A stretch of 6,871 nt of DNA from Gemmatimonadota bacterium (GTDB lineage: Bacteria; Gemmatimonadota; Gemmatimonadetes; Longimicrobiales; Gaopeijiaceae). The notes below the pieces were generated by a model. That model was not told the DNA's origin and did no database searches. It saw only the letters and a list, made by a program, of their open reading frames with translations. Shown here in pieces: positions 6,372 through 6,871 of the stretch (positions within the stretch are counted from its first letter, which is position 1; each line of letters begins with the position of its first letter). The position numbers and the translations under genes are program-made. The stretch is from positions 1 through 6,871 of the forward strand of contig JAHHMJ010000168.1 in the NCBI GenBank assembly GCA_018678395.1. The letters run 5' to 3'.

Positions 6372-6871
6372 ATGACCCGGGACGAGTTCGAAGCGCGATA
6401 CCGACTCCTCCAGACCGCACTGCGGTCCGGAGGCGTGATCACCCACCACGCCCTCAGTCCCGAGGGCGCCGTGGTCATGGTGCACGTGTTCGACGGCGAG
6501 CCGGGCGCGGTGGGGGAGTTGCATCTTCGCGCCGAGCAGCTCGAGGCTGCCGGCGACTCGAGGATTCTGGAACGGCTCCAGGTCGACGACCACCCCGTGC
6601 TCGTGACCCGGTTCATCCTGGATTTCGAGGGCCTGGACGTGTGGCTCCCCCCGGCCGCCTCCGCCCCGCCCGTCGAGACCGGTGGAGCTGATCCGGTCCC
6701 CTCGGACCCCAGCCCGGGCCCGGCGGCGCCCGCTTCGTCCCCGCCGCCGGCCTCTCCCGCGGCCGGGGGTGGCGGCGAGTTCACGCGTTTCTTCAGCTCC
6801 GCGGACGTCCCGGACGTCCCGGACGTCCCGGAGGGCTCGGACGGCGGACCCTCCGCACCCGAGGTCGAGCC
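6372..6871 (+). CDS. Divergent gene: degenerate kinase N-lobe-like domain, Pro-rich linker and GEFTRFF motif (partial, runs off the right edge)
   Basis: I do not recognise a named family. The visible 167 residues fall into three parts. Residues 1-92 follow the order of a protein-kinase N-lobe: YRLLQ (10-14, beta1-like), SGG (19-21, Gly-loop remnant), THHALSPEG (24-32, like 'VY.A....G'), VVMVHVF (34-40, like 'VAVKVL' with His38 where the catalytic Lys should be), then DDHPVLVTRFILDFEGLDVWL (from 72), like the beta4-beta5-hinge. Residues 93-131 are Pro/Ala/Ser-rich. GGEFTRFF (134-141) follows, then DVPDVPDVP (145-153) and an acidic/Pro tail. No kinase C-lobe (HRD, DFG) follows, so a pseudokinase-like binding or scaffold role is inferred. 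ATG 6372 is the first start in a frame bounded by a stop at 6273; no strong Shine-Dalgarno is visible. It is divergent from tssK and may share its control region. The ORF is real by codon pattern; its function is unknown. Confidence 0.72.
   Translation, partial: MTRDEFEARYRLLQTALRSGGVITHHALSPEGAVVMVHVFDGEPGAVGELHLRAEQLEAAGDSRILERLQVDDHPVLVTRFILDFEGLDVWLPPAASAPPVETGGADPVPSDPSPGPAAPASSPPPASPAAGGGGEFTRFFSSADVPDVPDVPEGSDGGPSAPEVE
6804..6830 (+). repeat. Perfect 9-bp tandem repeat, three copies
   Basis: GACGTCCCG is repeated three times without mismatch and encodes DVPDVPDVP in the divergent gene. The unit is a multiple of three, so copy-number change by slippage would keep the frame. It sits just after the GGEFTRFF segment within the low-complexity, Pro/Asp-rich part of the protein. 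Confidence 0.9.

Noticed and set aside
4881..6593. Minus-strand 570-codon frame overlapping tssK in another frame
   Set aside because: Its translation is Arg/Pro/Gly-rich without domain signals and it covers the well-supported tssK gene. It is a shadow frame.
6233..6784. N-terminal extension of tssK up to an ATG at 6784
   Set aside because: It would add 184 residues of Ser/Arg/Pro-rich sequence antisense to the divergent gene. TssK family proteins begin with the WSEGM region a few residues after ATG 6232.

Overview
This window is GC-rich and almost fully coding. It holds the membrane-complex and baseplate-connector part of a type VI secretion system (T6SS). On the minus strand, transcribed right to left, lie tssK, tssL (DotU/IcmH family), tssM (IcmF family), a small lipoprotein gene, and at the left edge the first codons of a further gene that reads like the start of a Ser/Thr protein kinase. 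Junctions are tight: tssK/tssL overlap or nearly touch, tssL/tssM are 13 nt apart, tssM and the lipoprotein frame share an ATGA, and 4 nt separate the lipoprotein stop from the last GTG start. This looks like one translationally coupled operon.

On the plus strand a divergent gene starts at 6372 and runs off the right edge. Its first ~90 residues look like a degenerate protein-kinase N-lobe whose catalytic lysine is replaced by His. A Pro/Ala/Gly-rich linker, a GGEFTRFF segment and a perfect three-copy DVP repeat follow. The 139-nt gap between it and tssK holds the only AT-rich island seen there, a plausible divergent promoter, and a tssK leader that carries a 10-nt copy of the 16S rRNA anti-Shine-Dalgarno tail next to the tssK ribosome binding site.

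How the genes work together, from knowledge of the families: TssL and TssM form the inner-membrane part of the T6SS trans-envelope complex. TssK joins that complex to the contractile-tail baseplate. TssJ, the outer-membrane lipoprotein that normally contacts the periplasmic end of TssM, is not recognisable here. The lipoprotein downstream of tssM resembles PrcB_C-type proteins, and is either an unrelated passenger or a candidate functional stand-in. Kinase-type sequences on both flanks suggest phosphorylation-linked or pseudokinase-linked control or assembly, which is inference.

Organism: high GC, a T6SS and a PrcB_C-like lipoprotein fit Gemmatimonadota, Acidobacteriota or a delta-type proteobacterial lineage. 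I lean to Gemmatimonadota with low confidence. There is no rRNA, tRNA, CRISPR array, insertion sequence or other mobile element that I can see, and no gene-free stretch longer than 300 bases.
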